From Amphirosellinia nigrospora (taxonomy: Eukaryota; Ascomycota; Sordariomycetes; Xylariales; Xylariaceae), in the NCBI GenBank assembly GCA_004123355.1, contig SCHM01000002.1, positions 3,162,001 to 3,226,000 of the forward strand: a DNA stretch of 64,000 nucleotides, given 5' to 3'. Positions 23,637 through 35,509 of the stretch are shown one piece after another. The translations under genes and the position numbers were made by a program. The number at the start of each line of letters is the position of its first letter. The first letter of the stretch is position 1. The notes below the pieces were generated by a model. It saw only the letters and a list, made by a program, of their open reading frames with translations. It was not told the DNA's origin and searched no databases.

Positions 23637-25004
23637 GGTCATCATTGCTACCATTGCTGTTTGCAAATACATTACATTCTGTCGAGGTCGAGTGGACTAT
23701 GTATTAAAACTGTGTATTAATATAGGTATTTTATGAGCACTCCTGAACAGCCTTTGCGGGGTCTGTGATGACCCGATATTAGCCCTAGCATTTTCAAAGG
23801 CGACTAATTACCAGAACACCCTTTTGTTCCTGTGATACCAGAGGGGAAATATGTGTAACAAGAGTAACGAAGGTGGCTATTCAATCGCGGCCTTCTCATA
23901 TGCCATGACTGGAAAGAAGCTTCTTCTATCTTGAATTAAGTTTACTATATTAGAACCCGGCTGTTTTAGAATAATGTTTTTATAAATTACCTAAGTATTA
24001 GTAGGCCTCGTGTCGGTCGGTTTTGTTCTGCAACAACTCCCTTTTCCTCGGGCTGCTACAAGGGGCTGGTACCTGAGTAGGGATCAACCTTAGCGGCATT
24101 TATTAGACTCCGGGTCCCTAATACCGCCTGTACTTCGCTCCAACCACAACCACTTCTGGCAACTCGAGTCGTCCAGCCTTTTCCTGAGCAGGACACGCTA
24201 AGACTTTGCTCTCGTACACCACACCACACCTACACTATTTATCTCCTCTGTTCCGCGCTGGCCACCTTTGCACAGCGCTCCCCGCCACGACAGCCTATTC
24301 GCATTGAACTCTTCCCCAGCTGTGATCTGAGGGAGACTCAGATCAGGCACAATCGACCTAGCAGCTGCCTTGCGCCCGAGGCCCGTGGGTAGACCTGACA
24401 CCATCTCAAGCAAAACCCCTTGCAGATAATAGTATATCAGGTGTAAGTATACGACTCGACCTCGTCTGCGACAACACCTTTTGTCACGAGCACTAATGTA
24501 TTCTACCCAATAATTATCATACCTGTATGGTGTTTGTATTTCTAAACTGTGTGCCCTCGTTTTTTTTTTCTTCGGGGGTTTGTCTCGTCGTGTAACTCAC
24601 TCTCCTCGAGTTTCTGGTGTATAGAGCAATCTTAGGTTGCTAGGAAACAACGCGTGTGTGAAGTCGCCTATGAGTCAGTTCGTGAGAGGAATTTGGAGCT
24701 TTTTCATTTGTTCATATATCCCATCGTCCTATCACTACTATATGTTATACCCGATGAATGTATTTGGAGACAAAGTATTTCTATGCTAATCCTCATCAGC
24801 TAATTCTACGGTCTTCGGGCACCAGCATCCTGGCTTGCTCTTCAGCTTACATTTTCCAATCCAGCGTAAGCTTGGTGACCACCGTCGTCACTGTTGAATA
24901 TAGCAGGTCCTCGCCAGCGTCAGCTTGAACACCGCTCTCTCCTGTGACTTTCACACTCATTGGAGGCGCCCGGTCTCTCATCGTACCCTCCTCACAGAAT
25001 CATC
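23637..25004. other. intergenic / 5' region of HDA1
   Basis: About 1.37 kb with no recognisable gene. The last several hundred bases are pyrimidine-rich and may be the HDA1 promoter and 5' UTR. A T9 run lies near 24560. Confidence 0.5.
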
Positions 25005-27421
25005 ATGGCTACCACTAGTGCAGGCGCGATGGAAATCGATGATCACTCTATGGTAGATGCGCCTCCTAATGGTCTTGGAGGCGCACACCGTCGGTCTACC
25101 GTGGACGACAACGATGAACAGGCCTCTCTCATGGATGACAGGGGTGAGGCCGCGGAGGATGGCAAATCACCTATCGGTAGCGGCGAGTATCTTAAGTTAA
25201 TGAGAAGGAGAGGCCTGCTCCCAACAGGATGCTGCTATGACGATAGGATGAAGCTTCATGCAAACGCTGATTTTGGTCCAACGCCTCATCATCCAGAGGA
25301 TCCAAGTAGGATAGAAGAGATCATGAAGATGTTTAAGAAAGCCGGGCTCGTATACACAGGCCCCGACTCGGAGCTACTTGACATCTTGAGGGAAACGCCG
25401 ACAAAATATATGTGGAGGATACCCGCAAGGGAGGCTACCAAACAAGAAATCTGCACTGTTCACACACCGGCACATTATGATTGGGTCGAGGGCCTCTCCC
25501 ACATGCCAACTAGGGAGCTCCGGCTTCTGAGCTCGACGCTGGATCAGGGTAGAGCCTCTCTTTACGTTGGCGGTATGTCGTATGAAGCAGCACTCCTCTC
25601 CGCCGGCGGCTGCATTGAGACATGCAAGAATGTAGCTGCCGGTCGTGTCAAAAATGCATTTGGCTGTTATTCGCCGCCCGGGCATCACGCTGAATATGAT
25701 TCGGCTATGGGGTTCTGCATTTTTAACAACGTCCCAATTGGAGCCAAAGTCTGCCAAAACGAATATCCCGAGACCTGCCGCAAGTTTTCATTCTAGATTG
25801 GGATGTGCACCATGGAAACGGCGTCCAAAACATGTTTTACGATGATCCAAACGTCCTTTACATCTCCCTCCACGTCTATGCTAATGGTGATTTCTATCCT
25901 GGCAAGCCAGAGAACCCAGTGATACCCGATGGCGATTGGACAAAATTGGCCATGGCCCTGGCAAGGGTAAGAATGTCAATTGCATGGCCGTCGCAAGGTA
26001 TGGGAGATGGGGAGTACTTGGCCGCATTCCAAAAAATCGTAATGCCGATTGCCCAAGAATTTAACCCAGACCTGGTGATCATTTCAGCAGGGTTCGATGC
26101 GGCGGACGGCGATGAACTAGGAGGCTGCTTTGTCACACCTCCTTGCTATGCTCACATGACACACATGTTGATGTCTCTTGCCGGCGGCAAAGTAGCAGTA
26201 TGCTTAGAAGGCGGATACAACCTTCGAGCGATCTCACACTCTGCCTTGGAAGTGGCACGAACCCTCATGGGAGAACCACCGCCGCAAATGGAGATTCCGC
26301 CTATTAGCAAGGAAGCTGCGAGAGTCTTGGCCAAGGTTCAAGCGGTGCAGGCTCCCTATTGGGAATGCATGCGGCCTGGCATCATCGATATACAGCAGCT
26401 AGGCAGCGATGCATCCCGCCTTCACGATGTTATTCGCGGCTATCAGCGACAAGTGCTTTCCGAAGGCATGGTATGGTTCCGCTTTTCATCCAGCGCGAGG
26501 CTCTGTTCAAGTCCTTTGAGAACCAAGTCCTAGTTACGCCGATATACAATCAAAACGAAAAGTCTTGTTTATCATCCACGACCCGTAAGTCGCCCTTTCA
26601 AACCTAGATCCCATCCTTACTAACGAGTAGCCAGTCCTGAATTGGTAGCCATGCCAGATACTATTGATAATACCATTGATCCCCATAATGGATTCATTGT
26701 ACGTGCTTGTCATACCTTATCTGAAAAGGAGAATGTAACGTGTTGATTAATGGCTATAGCTGGATGGTGTCACATCGTACGTGGACTGGGGAAACAAGAA
26801 CGGTTTCGGTGTGTAGATGCCAACATTCCCCACTACATCACGCACCCAGAGGATATAGATGCCTTCATGCGAGGGCTACTGAAAGGTCTCTGCAGCAGCA
26901 GATCCAGGAGCTCGTCTGCTACATATGGGATAACTATCTTCAGCTATACAACGTAGAAGAGCTATTTCTCCTCGGTATCGGCGACGCGTACCTGGGCGTT
27001 AAGGTTCTCCTCACCAACCGCGGTATGTACCTCACTTAACAAAATTTTCATCTGCAATCCACAACGGAAGAGCGGTAACTGTGTACTAATTTTAGCAAAT
27101 AGAGTGTAAAGATCGGATATCGGGTGTGGTCAACTTCGTGACGGGTAATCTTCGTCCCGTCAAGTCGGAGACGGATCCCGAGCTCTCGACGTGGTATAAA
27201 CACCACTCACTCGTCTTCGTGGCGGGGACCACGCCTGCTGGAGCGACGAGGACTTAGTTAAGAAGGTGCATAAGAGACGGTTCGGTGGTGTTAAGAGGAG
27301 TACCGAGACTGGGCTTAATCGCATGATGGAGGCGCATGCTCCTGAGGTCCAAAAGTGGATCAAGGAACGGTTGAGGGTCGATCAGAGTGGACATACTACT
27401 GCTACTGAGGATGATAGATGA
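25005..27421 (+). CDS. hda1: class II histone deacetylase HDA1
   Basis: Zn-dependent lysine deacetylase, catalytic subunit of the HDA1 corepressor complex, in the nucleus. Exons: 25005-26584, 26635-26698, 26760-27022 and 27103-27421. The start is the ATG of MATTSAGAMEIDD. The acidic N-terminal tail is followed by the deacetylase domain with TGCCYDDRMKLHANADFGP, FGCYSPPGHHAE (active-site His pair), DWDVHHGNG (Zn ligands), ISAGFDAADGDELGGC and LEGGYNLRA. The C-terminal Arb2 domain carries SYVDWGNKNGFG, VCYIWDNYLQLY, GVVNFVTGNLRPVKS, FGGVKR and EAHAPEVQKWIKERL. Apparent deletions lie at about 25779 (GG to G), 25980 (AATATT shortened), 26812 and 27222-27226 (G run). Both domains are complete once these are bridged. 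Confidence 0.96.
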
Positions 27422-29020
27422 TGATTGTGGCGATAGCGGTGAATTGGTGTAGGCGTTACCCTGGCGTTGTCTTTGACGTAGAGCTAGATAGGTCTATCTT
27501 TATACTGATTGAAGATTGAGGTCTTGTTCCATCCATCATCAGCCTCGAGTCCTAGATTGTTTAGACCTAATCGATAGGTTAAAGCCTTTGTAGTCCTCGA
27601 GTTCTTGCTTGTTCGGGACGCAGTCGTCAGACGTAGTAAAATAGAAGGAGTTGGATTTCGGAAAACGTGATTGTGTCGTTACTTGGAACCTGTAATTTGG
27701 TGCGCGGGTTTCCTTCTACCATATCGGCTAAGTTATACCGTGAATATAACCTATTCATATCGTCTGTCCTATTTACTGCGTTAGGTAATTGGATGAACCT
27801 GACGACTCAAAGCCCGGTGCATACCTAATGGGAAATGAATCGCTACGGACACGGCAGAGAGAGGAGAGAGCAGTGTTCATTCACCAAGGTCGCCATGGCG
27901 TCATTTGTCCTGATAGCAGGCAGGAGGTGGGCAATGGACACGGGATCGTTTGCATTGAGAAGGCGTAGCAGTGCCAGAATTCCCTCGCGAGTCGATTGAA
28001 GCATCTTTAGAGTCGTTGTGACCATGCACAGGCTTCAGTTAGGCCCGGCGTTGGCACTGGCGGCAATCTTTAAGACAGATTACCTCCATCGGAGATTGGA
28101 GGCATCTGTTTTGCATTGTAACAAGATATATTGTTCCTTCGTCTTCGTCGTAAGCGGATTGCCAACAGCGTGAACCAGGCCTTGCCTTCACCTCACCTGC
28201 AGTATTGAACATGGGAATAGGATCTTCATCTTCTTCATGGCACTGCACACGGCAATGCACACAATGAAAACAGTTGGTTGAAATATCAAAAATTGCGAGG
28301 AGTACGATCCCGAAGGATAATACAGGACAGTCAACTCCGCGCTGTGCAATGCAGGTCTTCTGTCTTACCATTCGAAATTCTGGAGCTTCAAATGGTCCCT
28401 CAAGGTAAGTATGAAGAAGAAAAGAGAAGAGAAGGTCTGAGAGGGCGGGAGGGAGAGCAGACATTTATAGGCAAAATATGTGGGCCTGCTGTCTAAGGTT
28501 AGGTAGAAAACAGGGCAGGAACACACGGGCCACCTTAAATGAGTAGGTACCTATGTACCTGGCAGAATGAATGCAACAGACGCCACTCAACGCGTTTCCC
28601 CTTTGCGGCATGCTACTTCTACATACCTACCTTATATGTAGAGAAAGTCATATCTTTACCTCGGTGCTGTTTCAACACCCAGCCCAAAGCCAAAGCGACA
28701 AATACCAACCTCTTGTTTTCTCTTCATTATCTATACCCAAGTACTGCCACCTCTCTTCTTCCCTCTTAGCGACAGCATTCTTGGTCAACAGGGGAATTCC
28801 TTCCTAGGTATCGATACCACCGACCTTGGTAGCTGGGCAGTAAAGCTATCGATAACCCAACATCGCTTTCTGCCAAGAACCAGGGGCTCGTCAGGTCCTC
28901 TATCTCCTACTGCTTCTACTGCTCTGCTCTGCTCTTCTGCTTCTATCAAGGTCGACATTCATGCAAAGTCCTCATTCCACCACAGCCGGAGCGACGTAGT
29001 GCTCGCTTTCCGGTCCTAAG
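27422..29020. other. intergenic with one doubtful small ORF
   Basis: This region lies between HDA1 and the RS-rich gene. The doubtful minus-strand frame at 28039-28464 is listed separately. Nothing else is recognised. Confidence 0.45.
28039..28464 (-). CDS. hypothetical Cys-rich protein (doubtful)
   Basis: An open frame of up to 141 codons; the more natural start is the internal MVRQKTC, giving ~111 residues. It has eleven cysteines in that part, including CFHCVHCRVQC and CLKDCRQCQ, and an acidic patch HEEDEDP. A weakly hydrophobic segment, PVLSFGIVLLAIFDIS, precedes them. I recognise no family. Its length is within what chance can give, though the Cys pattern is unusual for random sequence. 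Confidence 0.3.
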   Translation of the reverse strand: MSALPPALSDLLFSFLLHTYLEGPFEAPEFRMVRQKTCIAQRGVDCPVLSFGIVLLAIFDISTNCFHCVHCRVQCHEEDEDPIPMFNTAGEVKARPGSRCWQSAYDEDEGTIYLVTMQNRCLQSPMEVICLKDCRQCQRRA

Positions 29021-30920
29021 ATGGATCGTGACCCAAGGAGTCGCAGGTAAGCCGACTCTTTTCCTGTTCAGCGGCGTGTAAACACGTCTTCTCGCAACTC
29101 ATGCCGCCCAACCTTTGTAATCATTCATGCATCGCTCGCCGCCATGTGAATGTCAGTTACCCTACTGGAACTTCGCATATCCGCCTAGATTCAAATATGA
29201 TAAACGTGAACCTGTTAAATCCTAGGTCTTGGCGGCATTACATCCTCTCTCGTTGTACGAGATGCCGTTTCACATGTGACTAACAACAAGTTGTGCACCA
29301 GATATGACGATGGGGAAGTAACTAGATATGGCGCAGGCGAATCGTACCGACCGTACAATTCTAACCGGTCCCCGCGTCGGGCTAGAAGTCCACCGCCCCG
29401 GGAACGGCCTCGTAGCCCGCCACCAGACAGTGATCGCTATGTGCCTGATCGAGCTCCCAGGCGTCGTTCGCGGAGTGCCGACCGGTATCGACGAGACCCT
29501 TCACGAGACCGACGGGACATGAGGGACCCGAGAGATGCGCGAGATGTACGTGACACAGGTGGCGATAGTTGGCGAAGAGACGACCGTAGCCGCCCCATTC
29601 GCAGATCGCCTCCTCGGCGGTCTCCTCTTCCGAGACGTAGCCCGCCTAGGAGAAGCCCACCGCGCAGGTTCTCGCCGAGACGCGATGACCGAGATCGACC
29701 GCGATCTCCGAGAAGAGCCTTTGAGCAAAGGTTAAACCCTATGCCCCTGAAGACAACCCCAATTTCATCCCCCTGACACAGCTGCCATACAGGCGACGAT
29801 CAAGATCCCCCGTCGATCGAGACCGCCCACGCGACCGCACTCCACCCCCTCGTCGTTCCCCTCCTCCCCCCCTTCGAGCAAGCACGTACCGCGGTCGCTC
29901 TCGCACGCCCGATCGACGTGGCGACGATCGCTTCGGTCCTTCTTACGCCAGACGCCCTTCGCCTCCTCGAGAATCCGCAATCAGTTCTGCTCTCCCTCCC
30001 GCGATACATCGCGGAGATCATCACCGCGTCCCGACCCGCTCAGGCGAGATGAACGTTCCCGTGCCGAAACCCCTCTTCCCACTCGCCCCTTTCTAGGTCC
30101 TCACATGGCGGTCCCGGCGCGAGAGAGAGAACACCGCAAAAGACCCCTCAGGACCCTCAGTCTGGTCCTTCTCGACCGTCGCGCTCTCCTCCCCGTGGCC
30201 CTGCTGCCTTACGGGCGCCGCCTACGGGCCCCAGAGATGGCCGTGGGTATGGTAGTCAATCTGCAGGGTCGATAGGTCCACCTGTCAGACCAGCCGCCGT
30301 GCCCAGTCCTTCTCCCGTGCTGGGTCGACAAGAAAATGGCACGGGCGCTCCACCAGCTGGGCCTCGGGGGTTTGTCTCTGGCCGTGGAGGTAGCTATAGC
30401 CGAGGTGGGCGAGGCGGGTCATCAACCTGGGGCAGCACCGTTCAGAGTCGCAATTTACCTCCGGCTTCTGGTCCCGCCTCGGCCTCCACTACCACCAGTT
30501 CTAATAGCATACCTACAGGTCCTCGGGCTAGTTCCATCTCGCAGTCAGTTCCAGCCACCCCCATTTCACAGGCCAAACCTTTCAATCCACCCAAGGTCCG
30601 GCCGCAGAAAACAATCGGCCCAGCCTAGCTCAGCAGCTCATCGCATCCATGCCTCCTCTTATTCCCGGTGGCAAGATGGATCCCTCTCACATCCCGCTGA
30701 CCACCGGCGTATTACCGGAACTACAATCCCATATGGATCGACTAAAGGAGGAAGAGGAGAAGCTCCGGGAGGAAAAATATATCAAGGAAGAGAAGCTGCG
30801 TAAAAGCCTTGCTGCGTACGAGAAAGGTGAGCGCGAGACTAAGGTTATGGCCTACGCAGCTGGCAGAACAGAGTATGAAGAAGTTTGGCTGGCGAAGGCC
30901 TTGGTGGCGCTGCCTTTTAA
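29021..30920 (+). CDS. Arg/Ser/Pro-rich SR-like protein
   Basis: Exon 1 is 29021-29046 (MDRDPRSRR across the junction) and exon 2 starts at 29302 after TGCACCAG. The N-terminal half is dense in RS, SPPR, RDR and RRSPPRRSP repeats. The middle is Pro/Gly/Ser-rich with an RGG-like patch (GRGGSYSRGGRGGSS). The last ~90 residues form a conserved-looking helix: MPPLIPGGKMDPSHIPLTTG, then LPELQSHMDRLKEEEEKLRE, ending LAEQSMKK and AGEGLGGAAF. Such composition is typical of proteins tied to splicing or mRNA handling, but I cannot name an orthologue. The frame changes several times (about 29735, 30055-30180, 30625 and 30860-30890), consistent with indel errors in GC-rich repeats. The end is the TAA at 30918-30920. 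Confidence 0.75.
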
Positions 30921-31703
30921 TACACAACCTAGAAGACTTGATCGATACCGACTTAGTTCGAGCTTGTTCAACACCAGTTTTCTCGCCGCATTGGCTAAAT
31001 TGATGGCCATGCCATTCAACTTTCGAGCGTGACTATTAACGAGAAACCAGGGCTGTCGCTGCTGGAGCATTTTTATTCTCATACGTACATTTGAAGAGAC
31101 ATCGAGTCACACGAACAACTCAACAAGTAGTACCAGGATCGGGAATGCCATCCCCGAGGTTAGACGGAATCCGACTCCCGGATGTCCGGAATAGAAGAAA
31201 AATCACAACCAAATGTCATAGTGTTGAGTGTTCTATGGGAACGAACATGGTGGGTTTGGTTGTGCAAGATGCAAGATATGTGGAATTATAGGATACGAAA
31301 TACCTTGTGTAAATAAACAGCCTGTCGGATAATATCAATACACAATGACGTGCGCATTGCGTGGATTTGGGGGATTATTGCATTCTGTTTCCCTGGAAGA
31401 TATGCATCCATTCGTGTATATACCTAGGGTACCTAGGTAGGAGAGCATCCATACCCTAACTATCACTCATGTCCTTTTACTTACCCTCACACCCATTAAA
31501 TTATTCCGAAGTACCGATCAGCCAGTCAACAACAGATGAGTAGGTACTTACGTACACGGGTTATACCTATAAGATGGCATATGTAGGGTATCTCATTATA
31601 TATCTAGGCAAACTCATCACCTAGCTCCACTGCTTCCAGTAGATATCAACTCTAAACTGTCTGCTATGCATTATGTACATACACATACACATTATTCACC
31701 TGC
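30921..31703. other. convergent intergenic region
   Basis: This lies between the 3' ends of the RS-rich gene and the lysidine synthase gene. It contains CCTAGGTACCTAGGT-type words near 31420-31440. No gene is recognised. Confidence 0.5.
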
Positions 31704-33786
31704 CTACTCATATATCTTTCTCCGTCTACACACTAACCTTTCCCGTTGCCGTCTGGCAATCCCGGGCGAAGACGTAGGCACAGCGCGCAGCAAGCGTGGT
31801 GAGAGAAACGGGTCGCGCCGGAACGAGCCGGCTATGGTTGTAATACGGCGATCTACGCGACGGCAGCGGATCTCGAACTCGAACCAATCATCGAGATGAG
31901 GCACGTAGATATCGAGAGACGGCAGGGCGATGATTCTCGTCTTAATCGTGTTCGGTACGTGCAGGCCATTGAAGTACGGGTCCGTCTCGAGGTAGAATGC
32001 GGGCAAGGTATACCGCGTCTTACGAGGGGCGTAGCGTTTGAGGACCGCAGCGAGGCGGTCGCGGTCCTGAGGGGGCAACTCCTCACGGAACGCCTTGGCG
32101 TGCTCGAGCAGGAAGGGCTTCAGGATTACGCGGTACGGTAGCTGGAGCGGTAGTAGGTGGCGTACGCGGATCCAGAATCGCCCGTCCCAGAGCCTCCAAC
32201 GCGTCCAGCGGGACCACTTCTTCCCACCCGCGTTGATATCGGGCTCGACGATGGGTAGGATGCACCGAAAGGGCATGCAGTAGCGCGGGATCGGCCGGTC
32301 CGACGGGTATGGTGTACGGCTCAGATACCATATTAGAGAGTCGCCAGCACGTGGGGAGGCCTCGATAGGATGAAGTGGACGCCTGCGATCGCGAAGCCTT
32401 TCGGCGATTCCGGTGTGCTTTGCTCATTAGATAACGCGGGGAATAGGCGGGATATGACATTTTGCAGGTTCGCTAGCGGCACCGGTTGCTCCCCAGGGCT
32501 GACTAGGGAGATGATCCTTTGAATCAAGAGCCCGGCCACTTCGCGTTGCCGCTGGAGCGAGCTCGGCGGCGCAAGGGGGGCGACGTGTCCCTAGGAAACC
32601 GAGACAAGCTATACTCGGGGAATTGAACCGATGCGCTGCCGACATTCGGTTCCACGTCGCGGATGATGGTCTGCGCGAGTAACCTGTCGGCCTCGGCCTC
32701 CAATGCTTGGGCTCTCTGCTCGCATCGACGAGACAAGGCCAGTATAGACGGTTTCTGTAGGGCGACGGGAAGGGCGTGGTTTTTGTACATGTGCCGTACG
32801 GCATTCCTCATGGTCAGAGTCGGGTCTTGATTTGTATTGTCCTCCCACCAGGGAATACTGTTCGCCTCGCATGTGGCGATCAACCGATCTTTTGAGAACT
32901 CCAGTAACGGTCTATACACCATAATGCCCCATCCTCGATGTCGACACTGGCGAGTTCTAGGGGCATTGCCGGCTTAATCTGATACAGCTCCTCGAAATCA
33001 TAGTTGCCCAGCCCGTTCAGGACTGCTCCACCCCTGAGCTCTTGCTCGAGCATAACATGGTCAATCCTAGACCTCATTTCGTGCTTCAGGGCCTTGTACT
33101 GGTGCCTGGTTATGTTGGCATTGTAGGAGGGAAACCTCTTCTTCTGGTCGTCGACATAGCCGCTCCGGTAGATGCCATGCATGCCCTCACACTCGGGTAT
33201 CTCAGCAGCGGGCCTTATGCCGCGCAGACCCCGCGCACCATGTCCTTGCAACAGTCGCATAAGGACCGTCTCATACTGGTCGTCTTGGTGGTGAGCGACC
33301 AAGAGGCTGGCGATGTTGTATTCTGTGCATGTCCGTGCCAGGCTCTGATAGCGGAAGCGACGAGCGAGGCTCTCGAAGTTGGGCAGCTCTTTCGGATGCT
33401 TGACGTGGCCCAGCGCCTTGGCCCAGTATATGGAGCAGACCCGGCTACCAATTCCCATTTCATCGAGTGCCTTGGACACGGCCTTCGCCTCGGCTGCGGA
33501 CTCCGGCCTGAGTTTGTGGTCGATGGTGATGGCGTGGAAACGGTTGACGGGGTTGTCTGCGATGCTGAAATTGATGTCGTAGCGGCTGAGACGGCTACAC
33601 AGATATGCCAGTGCCATGGAATCAACGCCACCGCTCACCAGCCAGTGCGACGGATCTTCGAGGGATGGCCGTCTTCGTCCTCGCGGTCGGGAAGCGCGGT
33701 GGGCTGATGGCCCGGAGTGCTTCGGCGAACTCATGGATGCCGATGGGGCGCGCCCCCGTATGTAGAACGTGTGGAAGCGTGCCCAT
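31704..33786 (-). CDS. tilS: tRNA(Ile)-lysidine synthase (TilS-like)
   Basis: An ATP-pyrophosphatase that converts C34 of tRNA-Ile(CAU) to lysidine; in fungi it presumably serves mitochondrial translation. The PP-loop is SGGVDSMALAYLCSRL, followed by AITIDHKLRPES and the diagnostic VAHHQDDQYETVLMRLLQGH. Then come PLLEFSKDRLIATCEANSIP and WWEDNTNQDPTLTMRNAVRH, which are typical of TilS. The C-terminal part has WRLWDGRFWIRV and KRYAPRKTRYTLPAFY. I start at the ATG of MGTLPHVL (33786). The family's usual core plus a long fungal C-terminal extension would give about 690 residues. The frame changes several times, for example one extra G just before the PP-loop near 33637 and breaks around 32925, 32590, 32460 and 32280. 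A 221-codon antisense frame at 33042-33707 is a shadow. Confidence 0.92.
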
Positions 33787-34320
33787 TCTCCATCTTCTAG
33801 CGCCAGGTCTCTCTCGGGGCGTGGCCAGCGACGCCAAATGCTCAGGGCCGCTGCTGGTGATCTTAAGTACGCGGTAGAAGAACTTACTTCGCAGAGGGCT
33901 TTATAATTAATTCACTGTTGCCCCACATGGATCTTTGTTGTAGCTATCCCCCGTTTCTTGCCTATCAGTACGTCATGGGGCAGTAGATATGTACGAAGTC
34001 GTCAGTCGACAGGGATTCAAGCTTTAACCAGGTACCTAAGGTACCTACGGCGCTTGTCTACAAGCCTATCGGCACTACTATTCGGAGGTGCGATCCTGCA
34101 TCGGCTCAGAATTTCTATAAGTAGGTACCTAGGTATATACTTTACTCCGTGACCATATGGAGGGCATAACTGCTCCGAGACCTTGCGACCGTGATCGCGA
34201 TAATACCTCTGGTGGGCGGTTTTACGTTCTTAGTTGTTGGCATTATAGGCTACCTCACCTGCAACCAAAAAAACGAATGCCATAGCAAATATCCCTCGGT
34301 CACCCATCCATCCCGCCCCG
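33787..34320. other. divergent promoter, TilS and SAM carrier
   Basis: A shared upstream region of about 0.5 kb. It contains repeated AGGTACCTA-type words around 34030-34050 and 34120-34140. No gene is seen. Confidence 0.5.
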
Positions 34321-35238
34321 ATGGCGCAACCAGCCAGCACCCCCTTCACGACGGCCCTGCTCGCCGGCGGCATAGCCGGTACCACCGTCGACCTCTCCCT
34401 GTTCCCCTCGACACGCTCAAGACCCGACTCCAATCGCGCGCCGGCTTCTTCCCGTCCGGCGGCTTCCGCGGCGTCTACCGGGGCGTCGGATCCGCCGTCG
34501 TCGGATCCGCCCCGGGCGCGGCCTTCTTCTTCTGCACGTACGAGGGCGTCAAGGACGTGCTGTCGCGCGCGAGGCGGCGGAGGCAAGACGAGGGCGCCGC
34601 GCTAGCCGGCATCGACGTCGGCGTCGGCGTTGGGAAGAGCGCGACCGAGGCCTGGGCCGAGCCCCTCGAACACATGGCCGCCGCGAGCTTGGGCGAGGTC
34701 GCCGCGTGCGCCGTCCGCGTGCCCACCGAGGTCATCAAGCAGCGCGCGCAGGCCGGCCAGCACGGCGGGTCGAGCGCCGGTGCGCTGCGCGCCATCCTCG
34801 GGCAGTACGGCGCCGTGGGGTTCACCGGCGTCTGGCGGGAGCTATATCGTGGCTGGGGCATCACTGTCATGCGCGAAGTACCTTTTACCGTCATACAGTT
34901 CCCTCTCTGGGAGGCGCTCAAGGGTTGGGGTCGCCGGCGGAAACAAGGCGCTGGGGGTTCGCCGGTAACGGTCGAGGTTGGGGCTGGAGAGAGCGCCCTC
35001 TACGGAAGCATATCGGGTGCCATAGCCGCGGGCATCACGACGCCCTGGATGTACTCAAACACGAGTCATGCTTTCCAAGGAACGGAGAGCGTCCTCACTG
35101 TGTTGCGGGATCTGTTGGCGAATCATGGAGTACGGCCCTTCTTCGCCGGCATTGGACCCCGAGTCATGTGGATCAGCGGGGGGAGCTATCTTCCTCGGCA
35201 GCTACCAATGGGCCAATGCTCTGCAGAGAAACTTATGA
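34321..35238 (+). CDS. pet8: mitochondrial S-adenosylmethionine carrier
   Basis: Imports SAM into the matrix in exchange for S-adenosylhomocysteine (yeast Pet8/Sam5, SLC25A26). A single exon of about 306 residues starts at MAQPASTPFTTALLAGGIAG. The three carrier signatures are FPLDTLKTRLQSRAGFF, RVPTEVIKQRAQAG and TTPLDVLKTRVM. GGFRGVYRGVGSAVVGSAPG and AAFFFCTYEGVKD are typical of the SAM carrier group. It ends GAIFLGSYQWANALQRNL. The frame is broken by apparent one-base losses at 34404-34407 (C run), 35043-35045 (C run) and about 35056-35060 (A run), plus two further shifts before the end. All three repeats remain recognisable. It is divergent from the lysidine synthase, another mitochondrial gene. 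Confidence 0.93.
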
Positions 35239-35509
35239 CGACGCCATCGTATCATGTCACATGCGCAGTGTGAGCCAAATCGTGGATAATGCCATGACAC
35301 CAAAGGCGAGAGTGCTGGTCTCGGCGTGTATTCAAAGTACCGGCCCACCTAATCTGGCGCATTTCCGGCGTTAGAGGCGCTTAGGCAAGGTCGGAAGGAC
35401 TTATGTACAATAGCTAGAAGAGAGCCCCCTTCCCTCTTTGCCCACAGAACACTAGATTAGATATAATGATGATACCCTCTCGCGGACTTGTTCACCGTAT
35501 AAATACGTC

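Noticed and set aside
26359-26607. Separate small gene inside HDA1
   Set aside because: It is the continuation of HDA1 in another frame after an indel (HGMVPLFIQREALFKSF).
33042-33707. Plus-strand open frame of 221 codons
   Set aside because: It is antisense to the PP-loop region of the lysidine synthase and shows no domain of its own.
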